Shown: in pieces, positions 15,915-23,775 of the stretch
Layout: each line of letters begins with the position of its first letter
Numbering within the stretch: position 1 is the first letter of the stretch
Assembly (NCBI RefSeq): GCF_024400215.1
Contig: NZ_CP053748.1
Span: 2,852,001-2,916,000, forward strand
Direction: 5' to 3'
From: Massilia sp. erpn
GTDB taxonomy: Bacteria; Pseudomonadota; Gammaproteobacteria; Burkholderiales; Burkholderiaceae_D
Length of the DNA: 64,000 nucleotides
Notes under the pieces: model-generated
Seen by the model: only the letters and a program-made list of their open reading frames with translations
The model's database searches: none
What the model was told of the DNA's origin: nothing
Program-made: the position numbers and the translations under genes

Positions 15915-17213
15915 TTAGCCCGATGTGAGCAGCATCGCCAGTACCGCCAGCGCCATGGCCGCCGTGCACAACCAGCCCAGCACGCGCAGCCAGGGCGCCA
16001 GCGGCAGCGGCCCCATGACGGCGGGCCGGCCCGCCAGCAGCATCGTCACCGCCATGATGGGCACGGCAATCACGCCGTTGATGACGGCGCTCCAGTACAG
16101 GGCCTGGATGGGATCGATGGGCAGGAAGCCGATGCCGACGCCGGCCAGCGTGGCGGCGGCGATGATGGCGTAGAACTTGCGCGCCGCGCGCGGCCGCAGT
16201 GCCAGGCTGCTGCGCCAGTTGAAGGCGCCCGCCACCGCATAGGCGGCCGAGCCGGCCAGCACGGGAATGGCGAGCAGGCCGGTGCCGATGATGCCCAGGC
16301 TGAACAGGGCGAAGGCCAGCTCGCCGGCCAGCGGGCGCAGCGCGGCGGCGGCCTGGGCCGAGGACGTGATCGCGCGCACGCCCTGGGCATGCAGGGTGAC
16401 GGCCGTGGTCAGCATGATGGACAAGGCCACCAGATTGGAAAAGCCCATGCCGACCAGGGTGTCGAGGCGGATGCGGCGCAGCTCGGCCGCGCTATGCTGG
16501 GGTGTTTGGCGCAGCGGGGCGGCGGCCGGATCGGCGCGCAGCTCTTCGACTTCCTGTGCCGCTTGCCAAAAGAAGAGATAGGGACTGATGGTGGTGCCGA
16601 ACAGGGCCACCACCGTGGTCAGGTAGCCGCGCTCCCACACCAGTTGCGGCAGCAGGGCCGCGCGCAGGGCCGCACCCCAGGGCACCTGCACCACCAGCAC
16701 CGTCGCCATATACGCCAGCAGGGCCAGGGTCAGCCATTTGAGCAGGCGCGCATAGCGCTGGTAGGGCAGCAGCAGTTGCAGCAGCAGCGAGAGCAGGCCG
16801 AAACCCAGGGCATACAGCTGGGGGCGTCCGCCCAGCACCAGGCGCGCCGCCTCGCCCATGGCGGCGATGTCGGCGGCGATATTGATGGTGTTGGCGAACA
16901 GGAGCAGCAGCACGATGCTGTGCAGCAGCCACGGCGGGCAGTGGCGCCGCATATTGCCGGCCAGGCCGCGCCCGCTGACCCGGCCGATGCTGGCGCTGGC
17001 CATCTGGATGCCCACCATCAGCGGATAGGTCAGCAGCATGGTCCACAGCAGGCCGAAGCCGAACTGGGCGCCGGCCTGGGAATAGGTGGCGATGCCGCTG
17101 GGATCGTCGTCGGCCGCGCCCGTAATCAGGCCGGGGCCAAGCTGGTCGAGCAGGCCGGCGCCGGCTTTGGGCGTGTCGGCGGCAGCGGAAGGGGCGGGCG
17201 GGGCGGGCGTCAT
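15915..17213 (-). CDS. NRAMP-family divalent metal transporter
   Basis: The 432-residue protein has about 11 hydrophobic helices and the NRAMP first-helix motif in the form GAADDDPSGIATYSQAG. Classical Mn/Fe transporters have DPGN here. The DPSG variant points to the divergent branch of the family, whose metal may differ (possibly Mg2+ or none). A second family motif is seen at ALFGTTISPYLFFWQAAQE. The start at 17213 is chosen; a TTG at 17288 would add 25 residues. Confidence 0.82.
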   Translation of the reverse strand: MTPAPPAPSAAADTPKAGAGLLDQLGPGLITGAADDDPSGIATYSQAGAQFGFGLLWTMLLTYPLMVGIQMASASIGRVSGRGLAGNMRRHCPPWLLHSIVLLLLFANTINIAADIAAMGEAARLVLGGRPQLYALGFGLLSLLLQLLLPYQRYARLLKWLTLALLAYMATVLVVQVPWGAALRAALLPQLVWERGYLTTVVALFGTTISPYLFFWQAAQEVEELRADPAAAPLRQTPQHSAAELRRIRLDTLVGMGFSNLVALSIMLTTAVTLHAQGVRAITSSAQAAAALRPLAGELAFALFSLGIIGTGLLAIPVLAGSAAYAVAGAFNWRSSLALRPRAARKFYAIIAAATLAGVGIGFLPIDPIQALYWSAVINGVIAVPIMAVTMLLAGRPAVMGPLPLAPWLRVLGWLCTAAMALAVLAMLLTSG

Positions 17214-17377
17214 GGCAGCCCAGCATGGACCGGCTGCGCCGCCGCGTCGGTACGCTGGCGTACCCTGTTGCAGGGGCGGATAAAACAAAATTTCCCTTCT
17301 GGCAATTCTGTTTGTACAATTTCCGCGAGCAACCGCTTAAGACGTTCCCGCGTCACGGGATTTTCTGGATTACTTTT

Positions 17378-17572
17378 ATGCGCCTTCTGATTGCCCTGTT
17401 CCTGCCTTGGCTGGCCTTCTTCACCATCGGCCGTCCTGTCGCCGGCATTATCTGCCTGCTGCTGCAATTGACCGTGCTGGGCTGGATTCCGGCCGCCATC
17501 TGGGCGGTGTATTCGCTCAGCCAGTACAACACCGACAAGAAAATCAACGAAGCGATGCGCCAGCGCAGCTAA
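17378..17572 (+). CDS. YqaE/Pmp3-like small membrane protein
   Basis: The 64-residue protein has two hydrophobic helices (LLIALFLPWLAFFTIG and GIICLLLQLTVLGWIPAAIWAVYSL) with the FLPxL and LGWIPxxIxA signatures of the YqaE/Pmp3 family. Such proteins are linked to membrane stress. The short ATG start at 17378 is preferred because upstream in-frame sequence is non-hydrophobic and overlaps the promoter of the NRAMP gene. Confidence 0.75.
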   Translation: MRLLIALFLPWLAFFTIGRPVAGIICLLLQLTVLGWIPAAIWAVYSLSQYNTDKKINEAMRQRS

Positions 17573-17596
17573 GCGGCCAGCGCCCCGGGCCGGACT

Positions 17597-17776
17597 TCAG
17601 GACGCCTGGCGCGCCTGCCATTCGGCCAGGGCGCGCCGGTAACGCTCGAGCTGGGCCTCGTATTCGTCGAGCACGCACCAGTCGCAGCCGCCGCGGCAGC
17701 ATTCGTCGGCATCCGGGCGTGGCGGGGCGGCGGGACGGGGATCGGCGGGCGTGGGCGGGGAGGATTTGGGGGCCAT
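17597..17776 (-). CDS. Oxidoreductase-like domain mini-protein
   Basis: The 59-residue protein has a proline-rich N-terminus and the cysteine motif DECCRGGCDWCVLDEYEAQLERY, typical of the oxidoreductase-like N-terminal domain family (PF09791 type). The family is widespread in beta- and gammaproteobacteria and of unclear biochemical role. The start MAPKSS at 17776 is favoured over a longer frame to 17860. Confidence 0.72.
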   Translation of the reverse strand: MAPKSSPPTPADPRPAAPPRPDADECCRGGCDWCVLDEYEAQLERYRRALAEWQARQAS

Positions 17777-17916
17777 GGGACGCTTATATTGTCTTAATTT
17801 GCAAGATTTTCCAGCAAAATCCCTCGTTTTTGTGCGAAGGGCTGCTGAAACAGGTATCATCCAGGGTTGGCCGCCGCGGCCTTTGCTCGCGCAAATTGTT
17901 GTTTTCCTGAAGAAAG

Positions 17917-19431
17917 ATGGCCATCGCTGAATGGCCGACCACGAATATGTCTGACACCGAGATCACCCTGGCGCCGGAGGGCGCCGCTGCCGCCCCGGCG
18001 CAAGTCCGCTTTTCCGACTTCGGCCTGTCGCCGGATATCCAGCGCGCGCTGACCGAGCAGGGCTACACCCATCCGACGCCGATCCAGGCCCAGGCCATCC
18101 CGGTCGTGCTGCAAGGGCGCGACGTCATGGGCGCGGCCCAGACCGGCACCGGCAAGACGGCCAGCTTCTCGCTGCCGATTATCCAGCTGCTGCTGGCCCA
18201 TGCCAATAGCAGCATGTCGCCGGCGCGCCATCCGGTGCGCGCCCTGGTGCTGACCCCGACCCGCGAACTGGCGGTGCAGGTGGCCGACAATGTCAAAGCC
18301 TATTGCAAGCATACGCCGCTGCGCTCGACCGTGGTGTTCGGCGGCATGGACATGAAGCCGCAGACGGCCGCCCTGCGCAGCGGCATCGAAATCGTCATCG
18401 CCACGCCGGGCCGCCTGCTCGACCACGTGGAGCAGAAGACCGTCAGCCTGGGCCAGGTGCAGATGCTGGTCATGGACGAGGCCGACCGCATGCTCGATAT
18501 GGGCTTCCTGCCCGACCTGCAGCGCATCATCAACCTGCTGCCCAAGGCGCGCCAGAACCTGATGTTCTCGGCCACCTTCTCGCCCGAGATTAAGAAGCTG
18601 GCCAACAGCTTCCTCAACAATCCGGTCTCGATCGAGGTGGCGCGCAGCAATGCCACGGCCGACAAGGTGACCCAGGTGGTGTACAAGGTGGCCGAAGAGC
18701 ACAAGCGCGATGCCGTCGCCCACATCCTGCGCCAGCGCGAGCTGAAGCAGGTGATCGTGTTCTCGAATACCAAGATCGGCGCTTCGCGCCTGGCGCGCGG
18801 CCTGGAGCAAGAGGGCATGAAAGCCACGGCCATCCACGGCGACAAGAGCCAGCAGGAACGCATGGCCGCGCTGGACGCCTTCAAGAAGGGTGAAATCGAT
18901 GTGCTGGTGGCCACCGACGTGGCGGCGCGCGGTCTCGATATCTCCGACCTGCCGTGCGTGGTCAACTACGACCTGCCGTACAACGCTGAAGACTATGTGC
19001 ACCGCATCGGCCGCACCGGCCGCGCCGGCGCCTCGGGCGACGCCATCTCGATCTATTCGGACAAGGACGAGCGCCTGCTGACCGATATCGAGAAACTGAT
19101 CAAGCAGACCATCCGCCGCGCCGAACTGCAGGGCTTTGCGCCGGGCAGCCATGGCGGCGACGAGCGTCATGGCGAGCGCCGCGCGCGCCGTGGTTCGGAA
19201 GCCGACCGCAGCCGCGGCGAACGGGGCGGCGCCGAGCGCGCGCCGGGTGGCGAACGCGAACGCGGCCGTGGTGTGGGCGGTCCCGGCCCGCGCCGCGAGA
19301 AGGTCGACCCCTGGTTCCTGAAGCCGTATGAGCCGAGCCGCAGCGCGGCGCCGGCCGCCAGCGCGCCGCTGCCGGCCGCCAAGCCCAAGGCCAAGCTGGC
19401 GGCGCTCTTGGGCGGCCTGCCCAAGGCCTAA
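17917..19431 (+). CDS. rhlE: DEAD-box ATP-dependent RNA helicase, RhlE-like
   Basis: The 504-residue protein carries all DEAD-box motifs: Q motif (GYTHPTPIQAQAIP), motif I AQTGTGKT, Ia PTRELA, Ib TPGR, II DEAD, III SAT, V ATDVAARGLD and VI HRIGRTGRAG. A basic Arg/Gly/Glu-rich tail of about 100 residues would bind RNA. RhlE-type helicases help ribosome assembly and cold RNA metabolism. The start may be the ATG at 17917 or the one at 17947 (MSDTEI). Confidence 0.92.
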   Translation: MAIAEWPTTNMSDTEITLAPEGAAAAPAQVRFSDFGLSPDIQRALTEQGYTHPTPIQAQAIPVVLQGRDVMGAAQTGTGKTASFSLPIIQLLLAHANSSMSPARHPVRALVLTPTRELAVQVADNVKAYCKHTPLRSTVVFGGMDMKPQTAALRSGIEIVIATPGRLLDHVEQKTVSLGQVQMLVMDEADRMLDMGFLPDLQRIINLLPKARQNLMFSATFSPEIKKLANSFLNNPVSIEVARSNATADKVTQVVYKVAEEHKRDAVAHILRQRELKQVIVFSNTKIGASRLARGLEQEGMKATAIHGDKSQQERMAALDAFKKGEIDVLVATDVAARGLDISDLPCVVNYDLPYNAEDYVHRIGRTGRAGASGDAISIYSDKDERLLTDIEKLIKQTIRRAELQGFAPGSHGGDERHGERRARRGSEADRSRGERGGAERAPGGERERGRGVGGPGPRREKVDPWFLKPYEPSRSAAPAASAPLPAAKPKAKLAALLGGLPKA

Positions 19432-19547
19432 GCCGGGGCTGCCGCCGGAAGCCGGCCGGCGATGCGCCGGCTGCTTCGGGGATCGGCAGCGTTCCCTCGT
19501 ATGCGGACGGGCCGGACCCGCGCCGCTTCTGCCCAACGACTGTGTCC

Positions 19548-20495
19548 ATGTCCGACCAACACCGCATCGCCGTCATCGTTCCCTGCTATAACGAGGCGCT
19601 GACCATCGGCGCCATCGTGCGCGACTTCCACGCCTGCCTGCCGGGCGTGCCGGTCTATGTCTTCGACAATAATTCCACCGATGCCACCGTGGCGGTGGCC
19701 GCGGCGGCCGGCGCCATCGTGCGCCGCGTGCCGCTGCAGGGCAAGGGCAATGTGATCCGCCGCATGTTTGCCGATGTCGACGCCGACATCTACATCATGG
19801 TCGATGGCGACGATACCTATGACGCCAGCGTGGCGCCGCAACTGGTGGAAAAACTGCTCAACGAAGGCCTGGACATGGTGGTGGGCAGCCGCGTCAGCGA
19901 GGAGCAGGCCGCCTACCGCTTCGGCCACCGCTTCGGCAACCGCCTGCTGACCGGCTGCGTGGGCCTGGTGTTCGGCAATACTTTCGGCGATATGCTGTCG
20001 GGCTACCGCCTGTTCTCGCGCCGCTATGCCAAATCCTTTGCCGCCCATTCGGCCGGCTTTGAAACGGAAACCGAGCTGACCGTGCATGCGCTGGAATTGC
20101 GCATGCCGGTGGCCGAAGTGCCCACGGTGTACCGGGCGCGGCCGGAGGGCTCGTTCAGCAAGCTGAATACCTACCGCGACGGCGCCCGCATCCTCTTGAT
20201 GATCCTCAAGCTGTTCAAGAACGAGAAGCCGCTGCATTTCTATGCGCTGGGCGCGCTGGCGTTCATGTTGCTGGCGCTGGGCTTGGCCACACCGCTACTG
20301 TTGACGTATCTGGCCACCGGCCTGGTGCCGCGCCTGCCGACGGCCGTGCTGTGCACCGGCATCGGCCTGTTCAGCATGCTGCTACTGTGCTGCGGCCTGA
20401 TTCTCGATACCGTGACCAAGGGCCGGATCGAGCAAAAGCGTTTTGCCTATCTGGCCCAGCCGGCGCCCGGACAGCGGTCCACGCGCCAGCCCTGA
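19548..20495 (+). CDS. GT2 glycosyltransferase, polyprenyl-phosphate sugar synthase-like
   Basis: The 315-residue protein has a GT-A domain (IAVIVPCYNEALTIG, nucleotide-binding DNNSTD, metal site VDGDDTYD) and SEEQAAYRFGHRFGNRLLTG. Two C-terminal transmembrane helices (about 235-260 and 270-295) follow. This resembles DPM1-like enzymes that load a sugar onto undecaprenyl phosphate. It converges on the polysaccharide operon and may feed the GT-C transferase encoded at 23776-25821. Confidence 0.85.
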   Translation: MSDQHRIAVIVPCYNEALTIGAIVRDFHACLPGVPVYVFDNNSTDATVAVAAAAGAIVRRVPLQGKGNVIRRMFADVDADIYIMVDGDDTYDASVAPQLVEKLLNEGLDMVVGSRVSEEQAAYRFGHRFGNRLLTGCVGLVFGNTFGDMLSGYRLFSRRYAKSFAAHSAGFETETELTVHALELRMPVAEVPTVYRARPEGSFSKLNTYRDGARILLMILKLFKNEKPLHFYALGALAFMLLALGLATPLLLTYLATGLVPRLPTAVLCTGIGLFSMLLLCCGLILDTVTKGRIEQKRFAYLAQPAPGQRSTRQP

Positions 20496-20527
20496 GCGCC
20501 AGCGGGCCGGGCCCGCTGTGCGCCGTC

Positions 20528-21655
20528 TTACAGCGCTTCTTTCAGCGCGCTGACCACCTTCTCCAGCTCCGGCTCCAGGCCGACCCATAACGGCAGGCGC
20601 AGCAGGCGGTCCGACAGGGCGTCGGTCTGCGTCATCGTGCCATGGCTGCGGCTCATCTTGCGCCCGGCCGGCGCGCTGTGCAGCGGCACATAGTGGAATA
20701 CCGCATTCACGCCCTGGCGTTTCAGATTGGCGATCACCTGGCTGCGCTGTTCCAGCGAGTCGAGCAGGATGTAATACATATGCGCGTTGTGGACGCAGCC
20801 TGGCGGCACCACGGGGCGGCGCAGCAGGCCGGCGGCCTCCAGCGGCGCCAGCTTTTCGTGGTAGCTGTCCCACAGCGCCAGGCGGCGTGCCGTGATGCTG
20901 TCCGCCTCTTCCATCTGCGCCCACAGGAAGGCGGCGATCACCTCGCCCGGCAGGTAGGAGGAACCGATATCGACCCAGGTGTATTTGTCGACCTGGCCGC
21001 GGAAGAACTGGCTGCGGTTCGTGCCTTTTTCGCGGATGATCTCGGCGCGCTCGGCGAAGACCGGGTCGTTGACCAGCAGCGCGCCGCCTTCGCCGGAAAT
21101 GATGTTCTTGGTTTCGTGGAAGGAGTAGGCGGCCATATGGCCGATCGAACCCAGCGGACGGCCCTTATAGGTGGACATGATGCCCTGGGCCGCATCCTCG
21201 ATCACGATCAGCTGGTGGCGGCGGGCGATGTCCATGATGGTGTCCATCTCGCAGGCCACGCCGGCATAGTGCACCGGCAGGATGACCTTGGTGCGCGGCG
21301 TGATGGCCGCCTCGATCTTGGTTTCGTCGATGTTCAGGGTGTCGGGACGGATGTCGACGAACACCGGCACCGCGCCGCGCATGACGAAGGCATTGGCGGT
21401 GGAGACGAAGGTGTAGGACGGCATGATCACTTCGTCGCCTTCCTTGACCTCGGCCAGCAGCGCCGCCATTTCCAGCGCCGCCGTGCAGGAGTGGGTCAGC
21501 AGCGCGCGCGCGCTGCCGGTATTCTGTTCCAGCCAGCCGTGGCAGCGCTTGGTGAAGCTGCCGTCGCCGGACAGGTGGCCATTGGTGTGGGCTTGGGCGA
21601 TGTACCACAGCTCGCGCCCGGTCATAAAGGGTTTGTTAAAGGGAATCGGGTTCAT
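20528..21655 (-). CDS. rffA: dTDP-4-amino-4,6-dideoxygalactose transaminase, WecE/RffA-like
   Basis: The 375-residue DegT/DnrJ/EryC1-type aminotransferase has the PLP lysine in FHETKNIISGEGGAL and begins IPFNKPFMTGRELWYI, very like WecE of enterobacterial common antigen synthesis. It should transaminate a dTDP-4-keto-6-deoxy sugar using glutamate. AAGGA precedes the ATG at 21655, which lies 1 bp past the stop of the SMR-type gene. With the GNAT gene two places upstream it suggests a 4-acetamido-4,6-dideoxy sugar; the rml-type genes are elsewhere. Confidence 0.87.
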   Translation of the reverse strand: MNPIPFNKPFMTGRELWYIAQAHTNGHLSGDGSFTKRCHGWLEQNTGSARALLTHSCTAALEMAALLAEVKEGDEVIMPSYTFVSTANAFVMRGAVPVFVDIRPDTLNIDETKIEAAITPRTKVILPVHYAGVACEMDTIMDIARRHQLIVIEDAAQGIMSTYKGRPLGSIGHMAAYSFHETKNIISGEGGALLVNDPVFAERAEIIREKGTNRSQFFRGQVDKYTWVDIGSSYLPGEVIAAFLWAQMEEADSITARRLALWDSYHEKLAPLEAAGLLRRPVVPPGCVHNAHMYYILLDSLEQRSQVIANLKRQGVNAVFHYVPLHSAPAGRKMSRSHGTMTQTDALSDRLLRLPLWVGLEPELEKVVSALKEAL

Positions 21656-21656
21656 A

Positions 21657-22019
21657 TCATCCTTGGGCGGCAATCACGGTGCCGAGACAGATCAGGGAAA
21701 CGCCGATGATGCGGGTCATCGACAGCGGTTCATGGAAGAGCCAGGCGCTCAGCAGCAGCACGATGACGAAGTTCAGGCTCATGAAGGGATAGGCATGGCT
21801 GAGCTGGAACTTGGTCATGGCGCCCATCCACGTCACCGAGGCGAGGAAGGCGGCGGCGAAGGCGCTGATGATCCATGGGTTGAGTAACAGGCGCAGCAGG
21901 AATTCCAGCTTGCCCGCGGGGTCGGTCGGCAGCGCGCCGGCCTGCATCACCTGGGTCTTGATGGCGATCTGGCCGAAGACCGTGAAGGCGATGGTCAGCA
22001 CGATATACAAGTAATTCAC
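21657..22019 (-). CDS. SMR/EamA-type four-helix membrane protein, ArnE/F-like
   Basis: The 120-residue protein has four hydrophobic helices with a middle SVTWMGAMTKFQLSHAYPFMSLNFVIVLLLSAWLFHEPLS, resembling one half of the ArnE/ArnF lipid-linked sugar flippase and other small EamA proteins. In this cluster it may move an undecaprenyl-phosphate sugar across the inner membrane. It is packed tightly between the GNAT and aminotransferase genes. Confidence 0.75.
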   Translation of the reverse strand: MNYLYIVLTIAFTVFGQIAIKTQVMQAGALPTDPAGKLEFLLRLLLNPWIISAFAAAFLASVTWMGAMTKFQLSHAYPFMSLNFVIVLLLSAWLFHEPLSMTRIIGVSLICLGTVIAAQG

Positions 22020-22028
22020 GTCCCCTCC

Positions 22029-22754
22029 TTAATCGAACCACTGGTGGAAGGTGTAGTAGCTGGCCGAGGGCTCGAAGCCCAGGCGGCACCAGACTTTTTG
22101 CACCGACAGATTGGTGACCTGGGTCGAGACCAGCATCTGGGTGAAGCCGCCTGCCGCGGCCCAGTGCTGGGACAGCTGCATCAGGCAGTGGTACAGGCCG
22201 CGTCCCTGGTGCTGCGGGTGCACGCCGAACAGCACGCCTTCGAACACGTGCTGGCCGCGGTCCTTGAGCGTGGCGAAGGCGGCGATGCCGTCCGCCGCCT
22301 CGAGCAGGATCACGGCGTCGGCCACGGCCGCGCTGCGGCAGGAATTAGCGGCCCAGTCGGCGTAGACGGCGTCGGCCGCGGCGCGGTCGAGGCGCGCATC
22401 GGCATGGTAGTGGCCGGCATAACCGGCGAAAGTCAGGCCGGCCAGGGCGGCCACCGCGTCGGCGTCGGCCGCCGTGGCCAGGCGCCAGCGGTAGCCGGCG
22501 GGCAGGTCCGGTGCGCTGGCCGCCAGCGCCTTGCGCGTGTAATACACCAGGGTGTCAGCCAGGCGCGCGCCGCCCGCTTCCAGGGCCTGGGTCAGGGCGA
22601 TGGCCGAAGTCGGCAGGCGCGCAATCAGCAGTTGCACGGCCTGGGCGCGGCACCAGGCTTGCACGGCCGCCGCGCTGTCGCTGTCGGCCAGGGTGGCCTT
22701 GGCGGTGACGGGACCGAAGCGCTGCTGGTCGAGCGGGGAAAGTTGCAGATCCAT
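22029..22754 (-). CDS. GNAT acetyltransferase, WecD-like
   Basis: The 241-residue protein has a C-terminal GNAT fold with the acetyl-CoA pyrophosphate loop VHPQHQGRGLYHCLM (about residue 190) and VQKVWCRLGFEPS. The N-terminal half is a variable domain as in WecD, which acetylates dTDP-fucosamine. Its position one gene away from the WecE-like aminotransferase supports this. The start at 22754 has GGAGG 9 bp upstream and lies 1 bp past the previous stop. Confidence 0.75.
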   Translation of the reverse strand: MDLQLSPLDQQRFGPVTAKATLADSDSAAAVQAWCRAQAVQLLIARLPTSAIALTQALEAGGARLADTLVYYTRKALAASAPDLPAGYRWRLATAADADAVAALAGLTFAGYAGHYHADARLDRAAADAVYADWAANSCRSAAVADAVILLEAADGIAAFATLKDRGQHVFEGVLFGVHPQHQGRGLYHCLMQLSQHWAAAGGFTQMLVSTQVTNLSVQKVWCRLGFEPSASYYTFHQWFD

Positions 22755-22755
22755 C

Positions 22756-23727
22756 TTAATGGCCTCCTGGCAGGGCGCAGTCCGGGTCCACGCTGGTGTT
22801 GGGGGTGGCGCGCCGCACGATGTAGAGCGGGCGTTTCTTGGTTTCGTCAAAGGCCTTACCCAGGTACACGCCGAGGATGCCGAGGATGCCGATGATCAGG
22901 CCGCCCAGGAAGTAGAGCGAGACGATCAGGCTGCTCCAGCCCGGGATCGGCGAACCCTGGAACCAGGAGCGCAGCAGCAGGTAGGTGCCGAACAGCAGGG
23001 CGCCGGTGGCCATGGTCAGGCCCAGGCGCGCCGCCATGCGCAGCGGCTTGTCGGAATAGGCAATGATGGTGTCCATCGCCAGCTTCCACAGCTTGGCGAA
23101 GGTGTAGCTCGAGGTGCCTTCCATGCGCTGGGCATGCTGCACCTCGATGCCGGTGGTGGGGAAGCCCATCCACTGCACATGGCCGCCAAAGAAGCGCAAC
23201 TGCTCGCGCATGCGGGTGAAGTTGCGCACCACGGTGCGCGACATGATGCGGAAATTGCCGCTGTCGCCATCGATCTCGATATCGGCCAGATAGCTGAACA
23301 GGCGGTAGTAGAGCCAGGAGGTGGCGCGCTTGAGCAGCGGATCCTGGCGCTGGCCGCGCAGGGCCAGCACCACGTCAAAGCCTTCCTGGGCCTTGTGGTA
23401 GAGGCGCGGGATTTCCTCGGGCGCATCTTGCAGATCGCAGTCCATCACCACCACCCAGTCGCCGCGGCAGTGGTCGAGGCCGGCCGTGATGCCGTAGTGC
23501 TGGCCGAAGTTGCGGCTGAACTGCAGGCCGACCACGCGCGGGTCGGCCGCGGCCAGGCGCTCGATCACGTCCCAGGAGCGATCCGGACCGCAGTCCTCGA
23601 CCAGCACGATTTCAAACTGCGGGCTGACCGTTTCCAATGCCGCGCACAGGCGGCGGTACAGTTCGTCGAGCATGTTCTCGGCGCGGTAGACCGGGATGAC
23701 GACGGATATCAGGGGGTGTGCTTGCAT
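22756..23727 (-). CDS. GT2 glycosyltransferase, ArnC/GtrB-like
   Basis: The 323-residue protein has a GT-A domain (ISVVIPVYRAENML, VEDCGPDRSWD, MDCDLQDAPEEIP) and two C-terminal transmembrane helices. It matches polyprenyl-phosphate glycosyltransferases of the ArnC/GtrB type, which make an Und-P-sugar donor for periplasmic transfer. The start MQAHPL at 23727 has AGGAG 9 bp upstream; an ATG at 23772 lacks one. It probably works with the GT-C protein upstream and the SMR-type protein downstream. Confidence 0.84.
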   Translation of the reverse strand: MQAHPLISVVIPVYRAENMLDELYRRLCAALETVSPQFEIVLVEDCGPDRSWDVIERLAAADPRVVGLQFSRNFGQHYGITAGLDHCRGDWVVVMDCDLQDAPEEIPRLYHKAQEGFDVVLALRGQRQDPLLKRATSWLYYRLFSYLADIEIDGDSGNFRIMSRTVVRNFTRMREQLRFFGGHVQWMGFPTTGIEVQHAQRMEGTSSYTFAKLWKLAMDTIIAYSDKPLRMAARLGLTMATGALLFGTYLLLRSWFQGSPIPGWSSLIVSLYFLGGLIIGILGILGVYLGKAFDETKKRPLYIVRRATPNTSVDPDCALPGGH

Positions 23728-23775
23728 CTTTGGGTTCTCCTGCAGCCGCGGGGGCTGGTCTTGCAAATTCATGGT

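Noticed and set aside
17213..17288. TTG start that would extend the NRAMP-like protein by 25 residues
   Set aside because: The added residues (FYPPLQQGTPAYRRGGAAG) look non-family and overlap the promoter region of the divergent small gene.
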